In this document: piece by piece, positions 26,936 through 36,626 of the stretch
Numbering within the stretch: the stretch's first letter is position 1
Layout: each line of letters opens with the position of its first letter
Assembly (NCBI GenBank): GCA_014378485.1
Contig: JACMNO010000061.1
Location: forward strand, 186,001-250,000
Source of the DNA: Bacteroidia bacterium
GTDB lineage: Bacteria > Bacteroidota > Bacteroidia > B-17B0 > Aurantibacillaceae
Direction: 5' to 3'
Length of the DNA stretch: 64,000 nt
The notes under the pieces: generated by a model
What the model saw: the letters and a program-made list of their open reading frames with translations, nothing else
Databases searched by the model: none
Told to the model about the DNA's origin: nothing
Made by a program: the position numbers and the translations under genes

Positions 26936-28024
26936 TTAATCGTTTAATGCATCATATATAAGTAAACCGTTTTTTGATATTACTATTTCCTTTTCGGTTA
27001 CACCGCTCTTTAAATATGTAATATCACCTATTTTACTATATACTTCTACTAGTCTTGTTTCTATATGTTTTTTGTCTTTGTATACCATGACCCAATCTTT
27101 GCTTTTATCAAATAAAACAGCACTGGAAGGAACCGCAATTAGTTTTTTATTTTCTGTAAATTTTAAATTCACTGTTGCATTCATCTCAGGTTTTAATAGT
27201 AAATCAGGATTGTCAATTTTTACTAATATCTTCATTGCTTTTGTAGCCGGATCGATAACATTAAAAATTTTGTCCACTTTTCCGACAAAAATTTTATCTT
27301 GATAGCTTATAGTTTGAACATCTGCTTCATATCCGAGCGCTACTCTTGAAATATTAGATTCATTCACATTAGCTAATACCCATACTTCATCTATTTGTGC
27401 TATTGAAAATACTTCTTCTGTTCTATCACTTCTTAATTCTTCATTCTGTGTAATATCTTTGTTTACAATGAACCCACTTATTGGAGCAGTAATACTATAT
27501 TCTGAACCTTGTTTTAGATGATAAATAGAATACACCTCATTAATTCTATTGAGTTCTGCTGTAGCTTTTTCTAATTCTTTTTCTGATGCAATGACTTCTT
27601 TTTCCGAATTTAATTTCCCGTTATATAAATCTTTTGCAACTTGTACGTTTTTTTCTGCTAACGCAACATCGGACTTCGCATCTAATAATTGACGTTGGAA
27701 ATCTGCAACTTCGCTACTTTTTACAATGGCTAATAATTGACCTTGTTTCACAAAATCTCCAAGCTCAACATTAATGGATGCTACAATACCGCCGGTTATG
27801 GGATATACATGGGCCATCTTGTTATTGTCTGCCGTTACTTTTCCAAATAATTTAAGTTCATTTTTTACCTCCTGTAATTTAGCTTCAGTAAATACGCAGT
27901 GTTTCATAGTGGTATCAGATAATTCAAAATCTTTTGATACTTCTTCGGTTGGTTTTGTTTTACATGATGTTATAGATACAATCAGTAAAATATTTAATGC
28001 TTGATAAAGGGTTACATGTTTCAT
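26936..28024 (-). CDS. RND efflux periplasmic adaptor (CzcB-like lipoprotein)
   Basis: A 362-residue protein with a lipoprotein signal (LLIVSITSC, Cys at about 21). A lipoyl-like half (YPITGGIVASINVELGDFVKQGQLLAIV), an alpha hairpin (about 105-145, EVADFQRQLLDAKSDVALAEKNVQ) and the second lipoyl half (ITAPISGFIVNKDITQNEELRSD) follow, then a beta-barrel and membrane-proximal domains. This is the membrane-fusion protein joining the RND pump to the outer-membrane channel. It lies 3 bases after the TolC-type gene. No N-terminal His-rich metal chaperone extension of the long CzcB type is present. Confidence 0.93.
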   Translation of the reverse strand: MKHVTLYQALNILLIVSITSCKTKPTEEVSKDFELSDTTMKHCVFTEAKLQEVKNELKLFGKVTADNNKMAHVYPITGGIVASINVELGDFVKQGQLLAIVKSSEVADFQRQLLDAKSDVALAEKNVQVAKDLYNGKLNSEKEVIASEKELEKATAELNRINEVYSIYHLKQGSEYSITAPISGFIVNKDITQNEELRSDRTEEVFSIAQIDEVWVLANVNESNISRVALGYEADVQTISYQDKIFVGKVDKIFNVIDPATKAMKILVKIDNPDLLLKPEMNATVNLKFTENKKLIAVPSSAVLFDKSKDWVMVYKDKKHIETRLVEVYSKIGDITYLKSGVTEKEIVISKNGLLIYDALND

Positions 28025-28027
28025 ATT

Positions 28028-29278
28028 TTAATATACTTTAGTTGCTGTTACAAAATTTATTTCTGCAGCCGAAATGGCTAACTGTGTTTTAATCCGTTCA
28101 AACTCGGCCAATGATTCATTATAGGCTTCAACAAAATCAACAAATTCAAGAATGGAAATGTTTCTTTTTGAAAAATTATTGTTGACGCCAATATTAACTT
28201 GTGTAAAATCATCATTAAACATAGTTTTGACTTTACGGTATTCTAAAATACTTCGTTGCATATTTAACCAGGCTTCTTGAATATCTAATTCAATTTCCAG
28301 TTTTTTTTCCTGAAGATATACTTCCATTGCTTTTTTATCAAATTCAGCAGCTTTTACATTTCCCCGATTTGTATTTGTGATTGGTAACGGCATGGTAATT
28401 CCAGCATTAATTTGGTTACGAAATGCCCCCCCTCTTTGGTCGTAACTGCCATTTACTGCAATATCAGGGACGACTTGTTTTTTTTGTAGTTTAAGGTAAA
28501 GAGCAGCGATAATAGTGGATTCATCAGCTATTTTTAAATCAGGTCTGTTACTTAATGCAATGGTTTGAAGATCGGTGATAGGTTTTAAATCGGTAAAAAA
28601 ATTATATTCATCTTCTAAAATAACAGGTGTAATATCTTGATTTATTTGCAATAGTATTTTTATTTTTTTTTGTTCTTCATTATAATAAGTTGATAATTCA
28701 GATTTATTGTTGTTGATTTTTATATATACAGATTTTAGACGAATAACGTCTTTTAATGGAATATTGCCTTTATTTACTTGCACATTATAAGCACCAATAA
28801 TGGTATCTAAAATGTTTAACTGTTTCTGAAAATTTGCAATAACAGTTTTATGCTCGATGATGCTGTAAAAATTACGATATAGTTGTAATTTTAAAGCTCT
28901 TAGTAATTCCGCAAATTCAGATTCCGCTAAAACTTTATTTTGTTTGGCAATATCAATTTCTGTTTTGCGTTTTCCTCCCAAAATTATTAATTGTTGTATC
29001 TGAAAAGATTTTTGACCTGAGCTGTCTACATGAAATACCTGATTGTGCTGAGGATCATACACATTAAAATCAGCATTAAATGTTGGATTGGGATAAGCTT
29101 TTGCCTGAATAATAAGTGCTTGTTTCGCACTAATATTGTACTGCTTTGCCAATAACGTTAAATTATTTTGCAGAAATATTTTTTCTGCTTCTTCCAATGT
29201 TATTGATATTTGCTGCACTTGGGAAGTGCCATTAAAGGCATATCCTAATGTAAAACACAGTAATAGTATAGAGCGCAT
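28028..29278 (-). CDS. TolC family outer-membrane efflux protein (CzcC-like)
   Basis: A 416-residue protein with a signal peptide (ILLLCFTLGYAFNGTSQ) and the two long-helix repeats of outer-membrane efflux channels, for example LTLEEAEKIFLQNN-type start (ITLEEAEKIFLQNNLTLLAK), RPDLKIADESTIIAALYLKLQKKQ and NRGNVKAAEFDKKAMEVYLQEKKLEIELDIQEAW. It forms the exit duct of the tripartite pump. It is the first gene of the efflux operon and has a 113-base AT-rich leader containing two copies of a 12-base direct repeat. Confidence 0.93.
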   Translation of the reverse strand: MRSILLLCFTLGYAFNGTSQVQQISITLEEAEKIFLQNNLTLLAKQYNISAKQALIIQAKAYPNPTFNADFNVYDPQHNQVFHVDSSGQKSFQIQQLIILGGKRKTEIDIAKQNKVLAESEFAELLRALKLQLYRNFYSIIEHKTVIANFQKQLNILDTIIGAYNVQVNKGNIPLKDVIRLKSVYIKINNNKSELSTYYNEEQKKIKILLQINQDITPVILEDEYNFFTDLKPITDLQTIALSNRPDLKIADESTIIAALYLKLQKKQVVPDIAVNGSYDQRGGAFRNQINAGITMPLPITNTNRGNVKAAEFDKKAMEVYLQEKKLEIELDIQEAWLNMQRSILEYRKVKTMFNDDFTQVNIGVNNNFSKRNISILEFVDFVEAYNESLAEFERIKTQLAISAAEINFVTATKVY

Positions 29279-29304
29279 AAGGATTGATTTTTTTTTTAAT
29301 TTTG

Positions 29305-29390
29305 ATTTTATATATCAGAAGTTAATATTGATTTTTTTATAAAAAAATAGTGCAATTCTGATTACGATGCTTGTCATTATTTTATATATC
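29305..29390 (-). promoter_or_regulatory. Direct repeats upstream of the metal efflux operon
   Basis: ATTTTATATATC occurs at 29305-29316 and again at 29379-29390 (plus-strand reading), 74 bases apart, in the leader of the CzcCBA-type operon. Possible operator half-sites; the low complexity makes chance plausible. Confidence 0.3.
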
Positions 29391-29391
29391 A

Positions 29392-30735
29392 TTAAATACT
29401 CATGTGAAGTCTTATGGAATATATGCTTATCGGCCCTCTGTCAGCATTATAGGCAGGATTTACAATGTATTGATAGTCAAATGATGGAATAATGTTCCCA
29501 TTACATAAAGATAAACTGTAATAAGTTTCAAAAAGATGCTCATTTCTATAATTTAATTTACCATCTCCTATTATAAAACCTAAACCTCCTTTTGATAAGT
29601 AATCCGCATGTTCTTGGGATAGACCTGAGAGGCAATACGCAAAACCAATCACATCTTTTTCTCTTTTCCATTTAGTGCCTTTTATATAACTGCCAATACT
29701 AAACGCTCTATCTATTTCCGTAAAACACCAGGTTTCATTTTTTCCGTCATTATACGATGCTCTTGCAAATACACCTACATTATCAGTTATATTTTGTTCT
29801 GCATTTAATCCAAATCCATATTTACTCCGGCCATATTGACGACTGGCGACAATAGAATAAGCATTTGCATAAAAACCTGAACTTAAACTATCTGGTGTGC
29901 TGATAATATTTTGAGCATTATAGCTTCCCATAAAGGCTGTATTGTAAAATGCTAAAACACTGATCTTACCTTGATGATTCTTAATCTTGTATTTGTACTT
30001 TATTTCAAAAGAATTAGCATTAGCCTTTGAGACATTTTTATCCATTATATTTCCATTTGCATTTACCGGCATCATACTAATAGCATAACGTATTTCTATT
30101 TTTTTACTTATAAATTCAGCAATGACACTTGGCGTATATCCTCTTGTATTCGCAGGATAATCCCACGCTCCGTTACTCATTAGCCCCCAGCTTAAAAATT
30201 GTGTTCTGGGGTTGTGAGAAAAAGAATTATCGTCAAAATAATCAGCAATTGAAACTTTACCTGCTGTTAGTGCAAAATATGTTGTTGGAATATTTTGAGC
30301 TAATTTATTTTCACTCTCTTCCTGCCATTCTTTTTCTTTTGTTAATGGAATTATTTGTCTTAAAAAAGCACGTGCGATATAAATTTTTGGCTCCGGAGTT
30401 CCTACTCTAAATGCTTCTCCATTGGTAAATGCCGCAATACCAAATGCAGATGACAGTCCAGAACCTCCTGCTATCTCAGGATTAAAAACAGCATATGCAT
30501 TTTTCCATAATTTCACTCCGGCAAATATTGTACTAGTAAGTGTTGTAGCCCATTGTTCTTCGTTTGTTTGACTATGACTTCCTGTATATTTGGCATTAAA
30601 TTTTGAACGAAATTGACTAACCGTTGTTTCCTGCGCATGTAAAGTAAACCAGTTGGTTTTTGTCATGGTGTCTTCTTGTGAAGATACCATAGTACTAAAA
30701 AAAATTAAAAACACTACAAAACTAATAGTAATCAT
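29392..30735 (-). CDS. OprB-like carbohydrate-selective porin
   Basis: A 447-residue outer-membrane protein. A hydrophobic signal (SFVVFLIFFSTMVSSQ) is followed by FTLHAQETTVSQFRSKFNAKYTGSHS and then GVKLWKNAYAVFNPEIAGGSGLSSAFGIAAFTNGEAFRVGTPEP, the pattern of OprB-type porins, and by many amphipathic strands up to ISIYSIRLHMSI. It starts 9 bases after the DabB stop, so it may be the last gene of the inorganic-carbon uptake operon rather than part of the efflux operon, which begins 113 bases further on. OprB porins pass sugars in other phyla; an anion or bicarbonate role here would be inference. Confidence 0.8.
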   Translation of the reverse strand: MITISFVVFLIFFSTMVSSQEDTMTKTNWFTLHAQETTVSQFRSKFNAKYTGSHSQTNEEQWATTLTSTIFAGVKLWKNAYAVFNPEIAGGSGLSSAFGIAAFTNGEAFRVGTPEPKIYIARAFLRQIIPLTKEKEWQEESENKLAQNIPTTYFALTAGKVSIADYFDDNSFSHNPRTQFLSWGLMSNGAWDYPANTRGYTPSVIAEFISKKIEIRYAISMMPVNANGNIMDKNVSKANANSFEIKYKYKIKNHQGKISVLAFYNTAFMGSYNAQNIISTPDSLSSGFYANAYSIVASRQYGRSKYGFGLNAEQNITDNVGVFARASYNDGKNETWCFTEIDRAFSIGSYIKGTKWKREKDVIGFAYCLSGLSQEHADYLSKGGLGFIIGDGKLNYRNEHLFETYYSLSLCNGNIIPSFDYQYIVNPAYNADRGPISIYSIRLHMSI

Positions 30736-30744
30736 TGAGTTGAA

Positions 30745-32613
30745 TTAAGATGATTTAAAAGCGCTTTGATGATAGGTTTTGATATGCGGACCGAGGAATA
30801 CCCTTGAGTATATCCTTATGGCGGCAATTCCATCAATGATCAAACTGGAAGCTGTAAAGAATGCCAATGCAACCTGGTCTTCACGGATATGACTGAAAAT
30901 AATGTCCTCTCCGATAAAAGTTGGTGTGATTGGAAAACCGGTTAATCCTAAACAAGACAATAAGAATACAAAAGCAAATTTTGGATGTTCATAGGCATGA
31001 CCGTTAAACAGGTTCAAATCAACATGTTCTTCAATGGTTTTTAATTTTTGAATAGTGATAAAACCAATAATACCCATCACAACAATTCCGCTCAGGTATA
31101 ATAAAGATTGTGTATACATGTAATGTTCATTAAATGAAATTGCCAACGCGATCCAGAAATGATTCATGATAATGAGGATCCACGCAAGATGTACATTTTT
31201 TCGCTCGGTATATGATTTCAAAACCATAACAAAACCTATGAATGAAAAGAAAGTTGGCAAGAAGTTATGAATTTGAGTTGGTATACCAGATTCAAAATAC
31301 AAACAAATTAAACCCAGGATATACGCTGGAACAAAGTAATAAAGCACGTTTCTGGAATTGACAAAGTTCAGTGCTCTTCCTATTATTTTTAAAGGGCGCC
31401 ATAGCTGGTATATGAAAGTATCTAAATTAAATTCTTTTAAGCTGAGGATGTAAAAGGTGTATTTAATTTTTTTAGAAAAAGAATCCTCGAGGGAAGTTGG
31501 ACGAGGAACAAAATTATAGAACTGCTCCTTTATTAAATAACTTACCGATGAAGGAGAAACCAATAACTGGTAGGTCCTTAAAAAAGCATTACCTGCAAAG
31601 TGGAATAGAGCCAGCGTTTCAAAACCACAGGCTACTTCAATAAATATCAAACCAATTTGGCAAACTGATGCATATGCGATCTGGCTTTTAATGGAAGATT
31701 GCACACGCGCGATTCCTGTTGCTATAATACTTGTGGTTAATCCTAAAACAACAATGATGATTCTTACGGAAAACTGGTGCTCCCAAAGTGGAAAGGTTCT
31801 TAATAATAAAAATACACCTAAATGAACAGAAAGAGATCCATAGAAAATGGCGCTGGATGGAGTGGGGCCTTCCATGGCTCTTGGCAGCCATGAAGAGAAA
31901 GGTAACTGGGCTGATTTTGCCGCAGCAGTAATTAGTATCATTAAAGCAACAAAGGTTCCGATGATGGTATGATTTTCTAAATGGTGGCTGACTAATTCAT
32001 CATTTTGTAACTGCAGGAATGTGATGTTCTCATGAAAGAGATGATGCGCCATCCACATAGCCAGTATCAATCCAACATCTCCCAGCCTATAAATAGAAAA
32101 CACCTTGAAGGCATTTTTTACCGGTAAATAACGGTCGCGGTAATAAGCGATTAATAAAAAAGAAGAGATCCCTAATATTTCCCAGCCTACAAATAAGGTT
32201 TCAAGATTTCCAGAAAACACAGTCATGTTATAACCTACATAAAAGAACAGGATAGTATTAAAGAAACGCTTATATCCACTTTCTCTGTGTAAATAATAAC
32301 TACAGTAAATTGTTACGAGGAATGTTAAAAAAGCACCAACCAGCATATAAACTAATGTGATTTTATCGAAACAAAAATCAATAAAAAATTCATAGCCAGT
32401 GGAGCGGAATAAAACCAGGTTTTTGAAATCTATTGTGGGATGGCCATTACAAAGCCAGTAACCAGCAAACGCTACAAAACTAATGAAATGCAAGCCTACC
32501 GTATAGATCGCGATTTTGGAAATAAGGTTTTCCCGGTTCCGTGGTGTAATTAAGCTTAGGAGAAATCCTATAAAAGGAAGGCCTATAAAAAAGTATATGA
32601 ATGAGTGCATCAT
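30745..32613 (-). CDS. dabB: DabB-type proton-conducting membrane subunit (NDH-5/NuoL-like)
   Basis: A 622-residue polytopic protein of the proton-translocating NADH-quinone oxidoreductase membrane subunit family. YNMTVFSGNLETLFVGWEILGISSFLLIAYYRDR and KSAQLPFSSWLPRAMEGPTPSSAIFYGSLSVHLGVFLLLR carry the conserved TM5 Glu and the TM7 Lys region of NuoL. No other complex I genes are present; the adjacent gene is DabA (gap 4 bases). In the DAB system the pair drives energy-coupled uptake of inorganic carbon, with DabB supplying the proton path. Assigned from sequence plus neighbour. Confidence 0.93.
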   Translation of the reverse strand: MMHSFIYFFIGLPFIGFLLSLITPRNRENLISKIAIYTVGLHFISFVAFAGYWLCNGHPTIDFKNLVLFRSTGYEFFIDFCFDKITLVYMLVGAFLTFLVTIYCSYYLHRESGYKRFFNTILFFYVGYNMTVFSGNLETLFVGWEILGISSFLLIAYYRDRYLPVKNAFKVFSIYRLGDVGLILAMWMAHHLFHENITFLQLQNDELVSHHLENHTIIGTFVALMILITAAAKSAQLPFSSWLPRAMEGPTPSSAIFYGSLSVHLGVFLLLRTFPLWEHQFSVRIIIVVLGLTTSIIATGIARVQSSIKSQIAYASVCQIGLIFIEVACGFETLALFHFAGNAFLRTYQLLVSPSSVSYLIKEQFYNFVPRPTSLEDSFSKKIKYTFYILSLKEFNLDTFIYQLWRPLKIIGRALNFVNSRNVLYYFVPAYILGLICLYFESGIPTQIHNFLPTFFSFIGFVMVLKSYTERKNVHLAWILIIMNHFWIALAISFNEHYMYTQSLLYLSGIVVMGIIGFITIQKLKTIEEHVDLNLFNGHAYEHPKFAFVFLLSCLGLTGFPITPTFIGEDIIFSHIREDQVALAFFTASSLIIDGIAAIRIYSRVFLGPHIKTYHQSAFKSS

Positions 32614-32617
32614 GATT

Positions 32618-35122
32618 TTAAATTTTATTAATGAGATAAACCGGAATGTTATCTAATGTGGATTCAACAATAGGAGTAATATCTGAAACAACTTCAATTT
32701 TCTGTGGAATGGGTTGATAAGGAATAAAAACACCTTCTTTAAATAAATGCATCTCTTTAGTTTCAGGGTTAACAGCTACTAGGTTGATCCAATCGTTGAT
32801 GTACCATTCATACATGGCATCCATCGATTTGATTACATTTAAAACGATATTAGGGAAATGTTCTACAATGATCAATAATCTTACAGGATCATGCACTTCA
32901 ATCATTTGACTTGGTAAACCTGGCCTAAGGTCTCCGTCAATACCATTTGCCACTCCAAAAAGTCCCATCACGTTATGTGGTAATTTTGTGCCTGCTCCTA
33001 ATTTTTGATTATCCACTCTCGAGAAAAAGTATTCGAGATTGATACCACCGCAAACTGGGCCAAGTGGTTTCATGATATTGGTTAAAATTTTTCCATCCAA
33101 ATCAATTCTGTAATCATAAGAATTTAAAAATGAACGCCTATCTAAGAATAATCCTTTAGTAAAATTCCTGCCACCAACAATGCATAAGGCATTGGTTGCG
33201 TGATTTAACTCGGGACGAGGTTCAAAAATAGATACAGAACGTGTTTTTAATTGTTCATGGATTTTTTTAGCGCTTAAAGTAGTGTCAATAGAAACCAATC
33301 TTCTTGAACGTTCCTTTGCGTTAGAGTCCAGCGCATTGCTGAATACGTGGCCGTTTTTTTGGTGAAGTCCTGAATTTATGGACGATAAAGCTGATTCATC
33401 ATAAAATCCAACTTCATCACGGCATGTGTCATGCAAACCTCCTAAAAATTGAGTCGAGTCAGGAATCGTAATTCCTCTTTCCGCCAGAATTGTTCTGACA
33501 TGTTTTTTGTTAGCCATAAAACTAGCCACGCGTGCATTTACAGAACCGGGTCTTCCTGAACAGGCTCCGCAATCATAACCAGCATAATGAGGATTGTTGA
33601 CACTGCTTGATCCATGACCAATAATATACACAAGTGGTGCAAAATCTTTTACAAGTCCAATGCTTTTTAAAAGTGCTTCAATGCGGTTTGCCATTTCTTC
33701 AATGGTAAACCCAATTTGCAAATCATTTTCTTTTTCATTAGAATTGGTGTTCTCTATGGTCAGCTTAGAAAATTTATCCATATGATTGAATGAATAAGCT
33801 GTTGCCGGGCTCATCGTTGGTCTGAAAATATTCAAAAATAATTTGAGCGCAGACCAGAATCCAATTGTCTGGGAAATTAACCAGCCACGAAGCAATGAAT
33901 GAGATTGCCTTGAAAAATGCACATCTTTTTTTCGTATTGTATTGGTATCAATTTCTTTTATTAAATATTTTGGAGTTACAGGAGCGGGACAAAGCTTACT
34001 GTAAAACTTCCCATGTTCCGGTTTAAAATAAAATTCCACTCCAAAAAAACCAGGGGTACCAAATGTTTCGCAATCAGGATCATTATCTTCTATGTATCTT
34101 CTGATTGAACATTCTCGATCATCAATACAGAACATGGCCTGAAAACTTGGCATTGATTTTTTTGGTTTATCTTTTTTGAGTTGCTGCAATCCATTTAAAA
34201 CACTATCGTAATAGCTCCATTCATAAGCATTTTGCCATATGTAAATAGCTTCGGTTATTTCAGTGGCTGCTACAGTTGCAAAAAGGTCAACGGGCTTGTC
34301 TTTTATTCTGCTTGCTAATGGTGCCCAGTTCGCATCAAATTTACTATCCAAAACATCAATCTCAAATAGGCACTCTAAAATGATCAGTTCTTTAACTGAT
34401 ATTTTTTTTGGATCCAATAAGCTTTCAGGCTGGTTTTCAATTGCTGAAACCATTCCGCTCCATCCCTGATGCGCAAATTGTTGATCAAAAATATATTGTT
34501 TGTATAAAGATTCATCGCCAACCAATATTTTTAATAAATCAGCTATTTCACAACGGGTATTTAAAAATAATTTTTTAGCTCTTTCCGTTCTGAAAATACT
34601 GGATGAACTATTTTTTTCTATTTCCCTGATAGAAGTTAAAAAACCTTTTTCATGTACCGGAAATTTCCAGATAGAAATTCCCTGATCAAGATAACTGCAA
34701 AGGATTCTGAAAATTTTGGGATGGGTAACAGAATCTAAATTAATATGGTATAAACTTCTCCAGTTTGACCTAAAGCTTCCTATGCGGGGTGAAGTAGAAG
34801 TGTCATACTCTTTTTTAATTGTATTGTTTAACCAATCATTCAAATGTTCTTTTCCTTTTTTTTCTATGATTACCCTTTCAAGGTTTTCATGACAAATCTT
34901 CTTTGAATGATATAAATTTCTGAATTCATCCAGGGAAAGGGATACATTATATCCGAACATTTTTGCGGCACTTCGGGTTGCTTCATCGAATTTTAATTTT
35001 TGAAAAGCGTGAAGTGTATTATGGTGAATGAAATCTTTTAACGGGGCTTGTGCCGGCAAGTAGTGTTTCAGATCATGAATGACTTCATGTTCATTAAAAC
35101 CTGTATGTTCTGCGTTCATCAT
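32618..35122 (-). CDS. dabA: DabA inorganic-carbon transporter subunit (DUF2309/UPF0753)
   Basis: An 834-residue protein with the beta-carbonic-anhydrase-like active site of DabA. MFCIDDRE supplies Cys332 and Asp334, and IIGHGSSS...YDCGACSGRPG supplies His503 and Cys518. The spacings (2 and 15 residues) equal those of the zinc ligands described for Halothiobacillus DabA (C351, D353, H524, C539). The N-terminus HYLPAQAPLKDFIHHNTLHAFQ is also typical. DabA is thought to hydrate CO2 to bicarbonate in one direction, powered through DabB. All active-site residues are intact. Cytoplasmic, bound to DabB. Confidence 0.95.
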   Translation of the reverse strand: MMNAEHTGFNEHEVIHDLKHYLPAQAPLKDFIHHNTLHAFQKLKFDEATRSAAKMFGYNVSLSLDEFRNLYHSKKICHENLERVIIEKKGKEHLNDWLNNTIKKEYDTSTSPRIGSFRSNWRSLYHINLDSVTHPKIFRILCSYLDQGISIWKFPVHEKGFLTSIREIEKNSSSSIFRTERAKKLFLNTRCEIADLLKILVGDESLYKQYIFDQQFAHQGWSGMVSAIENQPESLLDPKKISVKELIILECLFEIDVLDSKFDANWAPLASRIKDKPVDLFATVAATEITEAIYIWQNAYEWSYYDSVLNGLQQLKKDKPKKSMPSFQAMFCIDDRECSIRRYIEDNDPDCETFGTPGFFGVEFYFKPEHGKFYSKLCPAPVTPKYLIKEIDTNTIRKKDVHFSRQSHSLLRGWLISQTIGFWSALKLFLNIFRPTMSPATAYSFNHMDKFSKLTIENTNSNEKENDLQIGFTIEEMANRIEALLKSIGLVKDFAPLVYIIGHGSSSVNNPHYAGYDCGACSGRPGSVNARVASFMANKKHVRTILAERGITIPDSTQFLGGLHDTCRDEVGFYDESALSSINSGLHQKNGHVFSNALDSNAKERSRRLVSIDTTLSAKKIHEQLKTRSVSIFEPRPELNHATNALCIVGGRNFTKGLFLDRRSFLNSYDYRIDLDGKILTNIMKPLGPVCGGINLEYFFSRVDNQKLGAGTKLPHNVMGLFGVANGIDGDLRPGLPSQMIEVHDPVRLLIIVEHFPNIVLNVIKSMDAMYEWYINDWINLVAVNPETKEMHLFKEGVFIPYQPIPQKIEVVSDITPIVESTLDNIPVYLINKI

Positions 35123-35152
35123 GATGTGTATTAAATTGAACTTTGAGTAATA

Positions 35153-36502
35153 TTAAAAGGACACCTGGTATTGTAAAACAACCTGTCCTCGCCTTGCATT
35201 TTTTGTTTCATGAATATCGCCATTCAGGTCAGCATTGAATATTGGCCTACTCTGATAGTCAAGGGATATTTTAGAATTCTGTCCGGCAATGATCCAGTTA
35301 ACGCCAATATCATATATAAAAACAGGATCTTTTATTTTTTGATACATAGCGAATGAACTTGAGGCATAAGGCTGCAATGTGCCATTCTTTCCTAACAAAT
35401 CTTTTTTAAATAAATAAGCAGCCTGTGCGTATGCAACCTGCCCTGTTCCAATTAATGGAACAGCGTTACCACCACCATTAAAGCTGGCTGTTCCAACAGT
35501 TCCATTGGCGGTGTTCATGGCTCCTGCATTGCGGAAATAGTTTGGGCCGAAATCATAATTTAAATACGCCGCATAAACAGTAACCGCATTTTGTTTTTCT
35601 TTATTTAAATAAGAATCATAAAATACGTCCACTGCGAATTGTTGCAGCGCTGTTGAAATAGTATCCATTCCGCCGGGAGAATTGAGGTTTGGATTTCTGT
35701 ACCACATTGCATCTTTTTGATAGGTAAATCCGCTACCAATATTCAGAACACGTTTTTTACCTAAATATGAACCGGCACTGTAAGGTAATAGATTACTTTC
35801 TTTATCAAAGAACTGCCATTTCACATATCCCTGGTATTGCATTTCAGGCGCTTTGGTTGAATAAGCAGCAGAGTTTGTTCCACTTAATGCTGCTACCGGT
35901 GAAAGTGAATTCTGGATCGGAAAAGGATTGGCGGCTGCAAAACGATAATCTAAGTGGCCAACTTGTCCTTTTGCATAAACCCCTAATTTCCTAACAAACT
36001 GATCACTGACATCATTAGTTGTTTCTTCAATTATTGGAAGATCCATACCTAATATGTTTCCAACACCTGATGACGTGTAACGACTGGTTCCGTTCCATCC
36101 GTTTAATCCGCCACCCAACGTAAAATAGTTTTTATAAATTTTATATTCTGCCGTTACATCATGCAAGAAAAGCCCTGGTTTCCTCGCTGATAAACTATTA
36201 AAACTATTGATCCCGAATTGTGTATAGAATGATACTTTTTTTGTAACCTGACCCATTACCTGGTAACGCACACGTCTTAAGCCTACGTCAAAGGTTTCTT
36301 TTTTTGGAGTTCCGTAAATGGCTGAACCGGGATTGTTATCATTATACCTGAACCAAATCTGTGCAAGGCCCGTTCCTTGTATAAAACGCGTACTGTCATC
36401 GTTTAAATATATTTTGAGACCATCTTTAAAACGTGCACTAGGTGATTGTGCAATTGTATTTATCGAAATACAGATTGCAATTGATAAAATAATTTTTTTC
36501 AT
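35153..36502 (-). CDS. Outer-membrane porin, phosphate-selective-porin-like
   Basis: A 449-residue protein with a signal peptide (KIILSIAICISINTIAQ) and beta strands throughout: GTGLAQIWFRYNDNNPG, VGLRRVRYQVMGQVTKKVSFYTQFGINSF, VGHLDYRFAAANPFP and a terminal RRGQVVLQYQVSF. The RRVR...GQ..KK..F..Q pattern recalls OprO/OprP porins. It lies between dabA (30 bases downstream) and the SulP gene (124 bases upstream, with hairpins between). Position suggests it lets bicarbonate or another anion through the outer membrane for these carriers; that is inference from context. Confidence 0.78.
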   Translation of the reverse strand: MKKIILSIAICISINTIAQSPSARFKDGLKIYLNDDSTRFIQGTGLAQIWFRYNDNNPGSAIYGTPKKETFDVGLRRVRYQVMGQVTKKVSFYTQFGINSFNSLSARKPGLFLHDVTAEYKIYKNYFTLGGGLNGWNGTSRYTSSGVGNILGMDLPIIEETTNDVSDQFVRKLGVYAKGQVGHLDYRFAAANPFPIQNSLSPVAALSGTNSAAYSTKAPEMQYQGYVKWQFFDKESNLLPYSAGSYLGKKRVLNIGSGFTYQKDAMWYRNPNLNSPGGMDTISTALQQFAVDVFYDSYLNKEKQNAVTVYAAYLNYDFGPNYFRNAGAMNTANGTVGTASFNGGGNAVPLIGTGQVAYAQAAYLFKKDLLGKNGTLQPYASSSFAMYQKIKDPVFIYDIGVNWIIAGQNSKISLDYQSRPIFNADLNGDIHETKNARRGQVVLQYQVSF

Positions 36503-36538
36503 TATTAATAATTTAAAGAAATAAATAATAAATATGGT

Positions 36539-36620
36539 CTTGCCAGGCCTTTAAAAAACAGGTGATAAAAAACTATGAAATAAAATACCAATCTATAAAC
36601 CAAGACCTGGCAAGGGTCTT
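36539..36620 (-). promoter_or_regulatory. Competing hairpins between SulP and porin genes
   Basis: Just after the SulP stop the minus strand reads AAGACC-7 bases-GGTCTT (36602-36620). The same segment, CTTGCCAGGTCTT, can also pair with AAAGGCCTGGCAAG near 36539-36552 (13 pairs, one wobble). The two structures exclude each other. This resembles an attenuator or a stabilising 3' hairpin ahead of the porin gene. Confidence 0.45.
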
Positions 36621-36626
36621 CTGAGC

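Noticed and set aside
30745-32613. Part of respiratory complex I or an Mrp antiporter
   Set aside because: No other nuo or mrp genes are adjacent, and the next gene is DabA with a complete active site.
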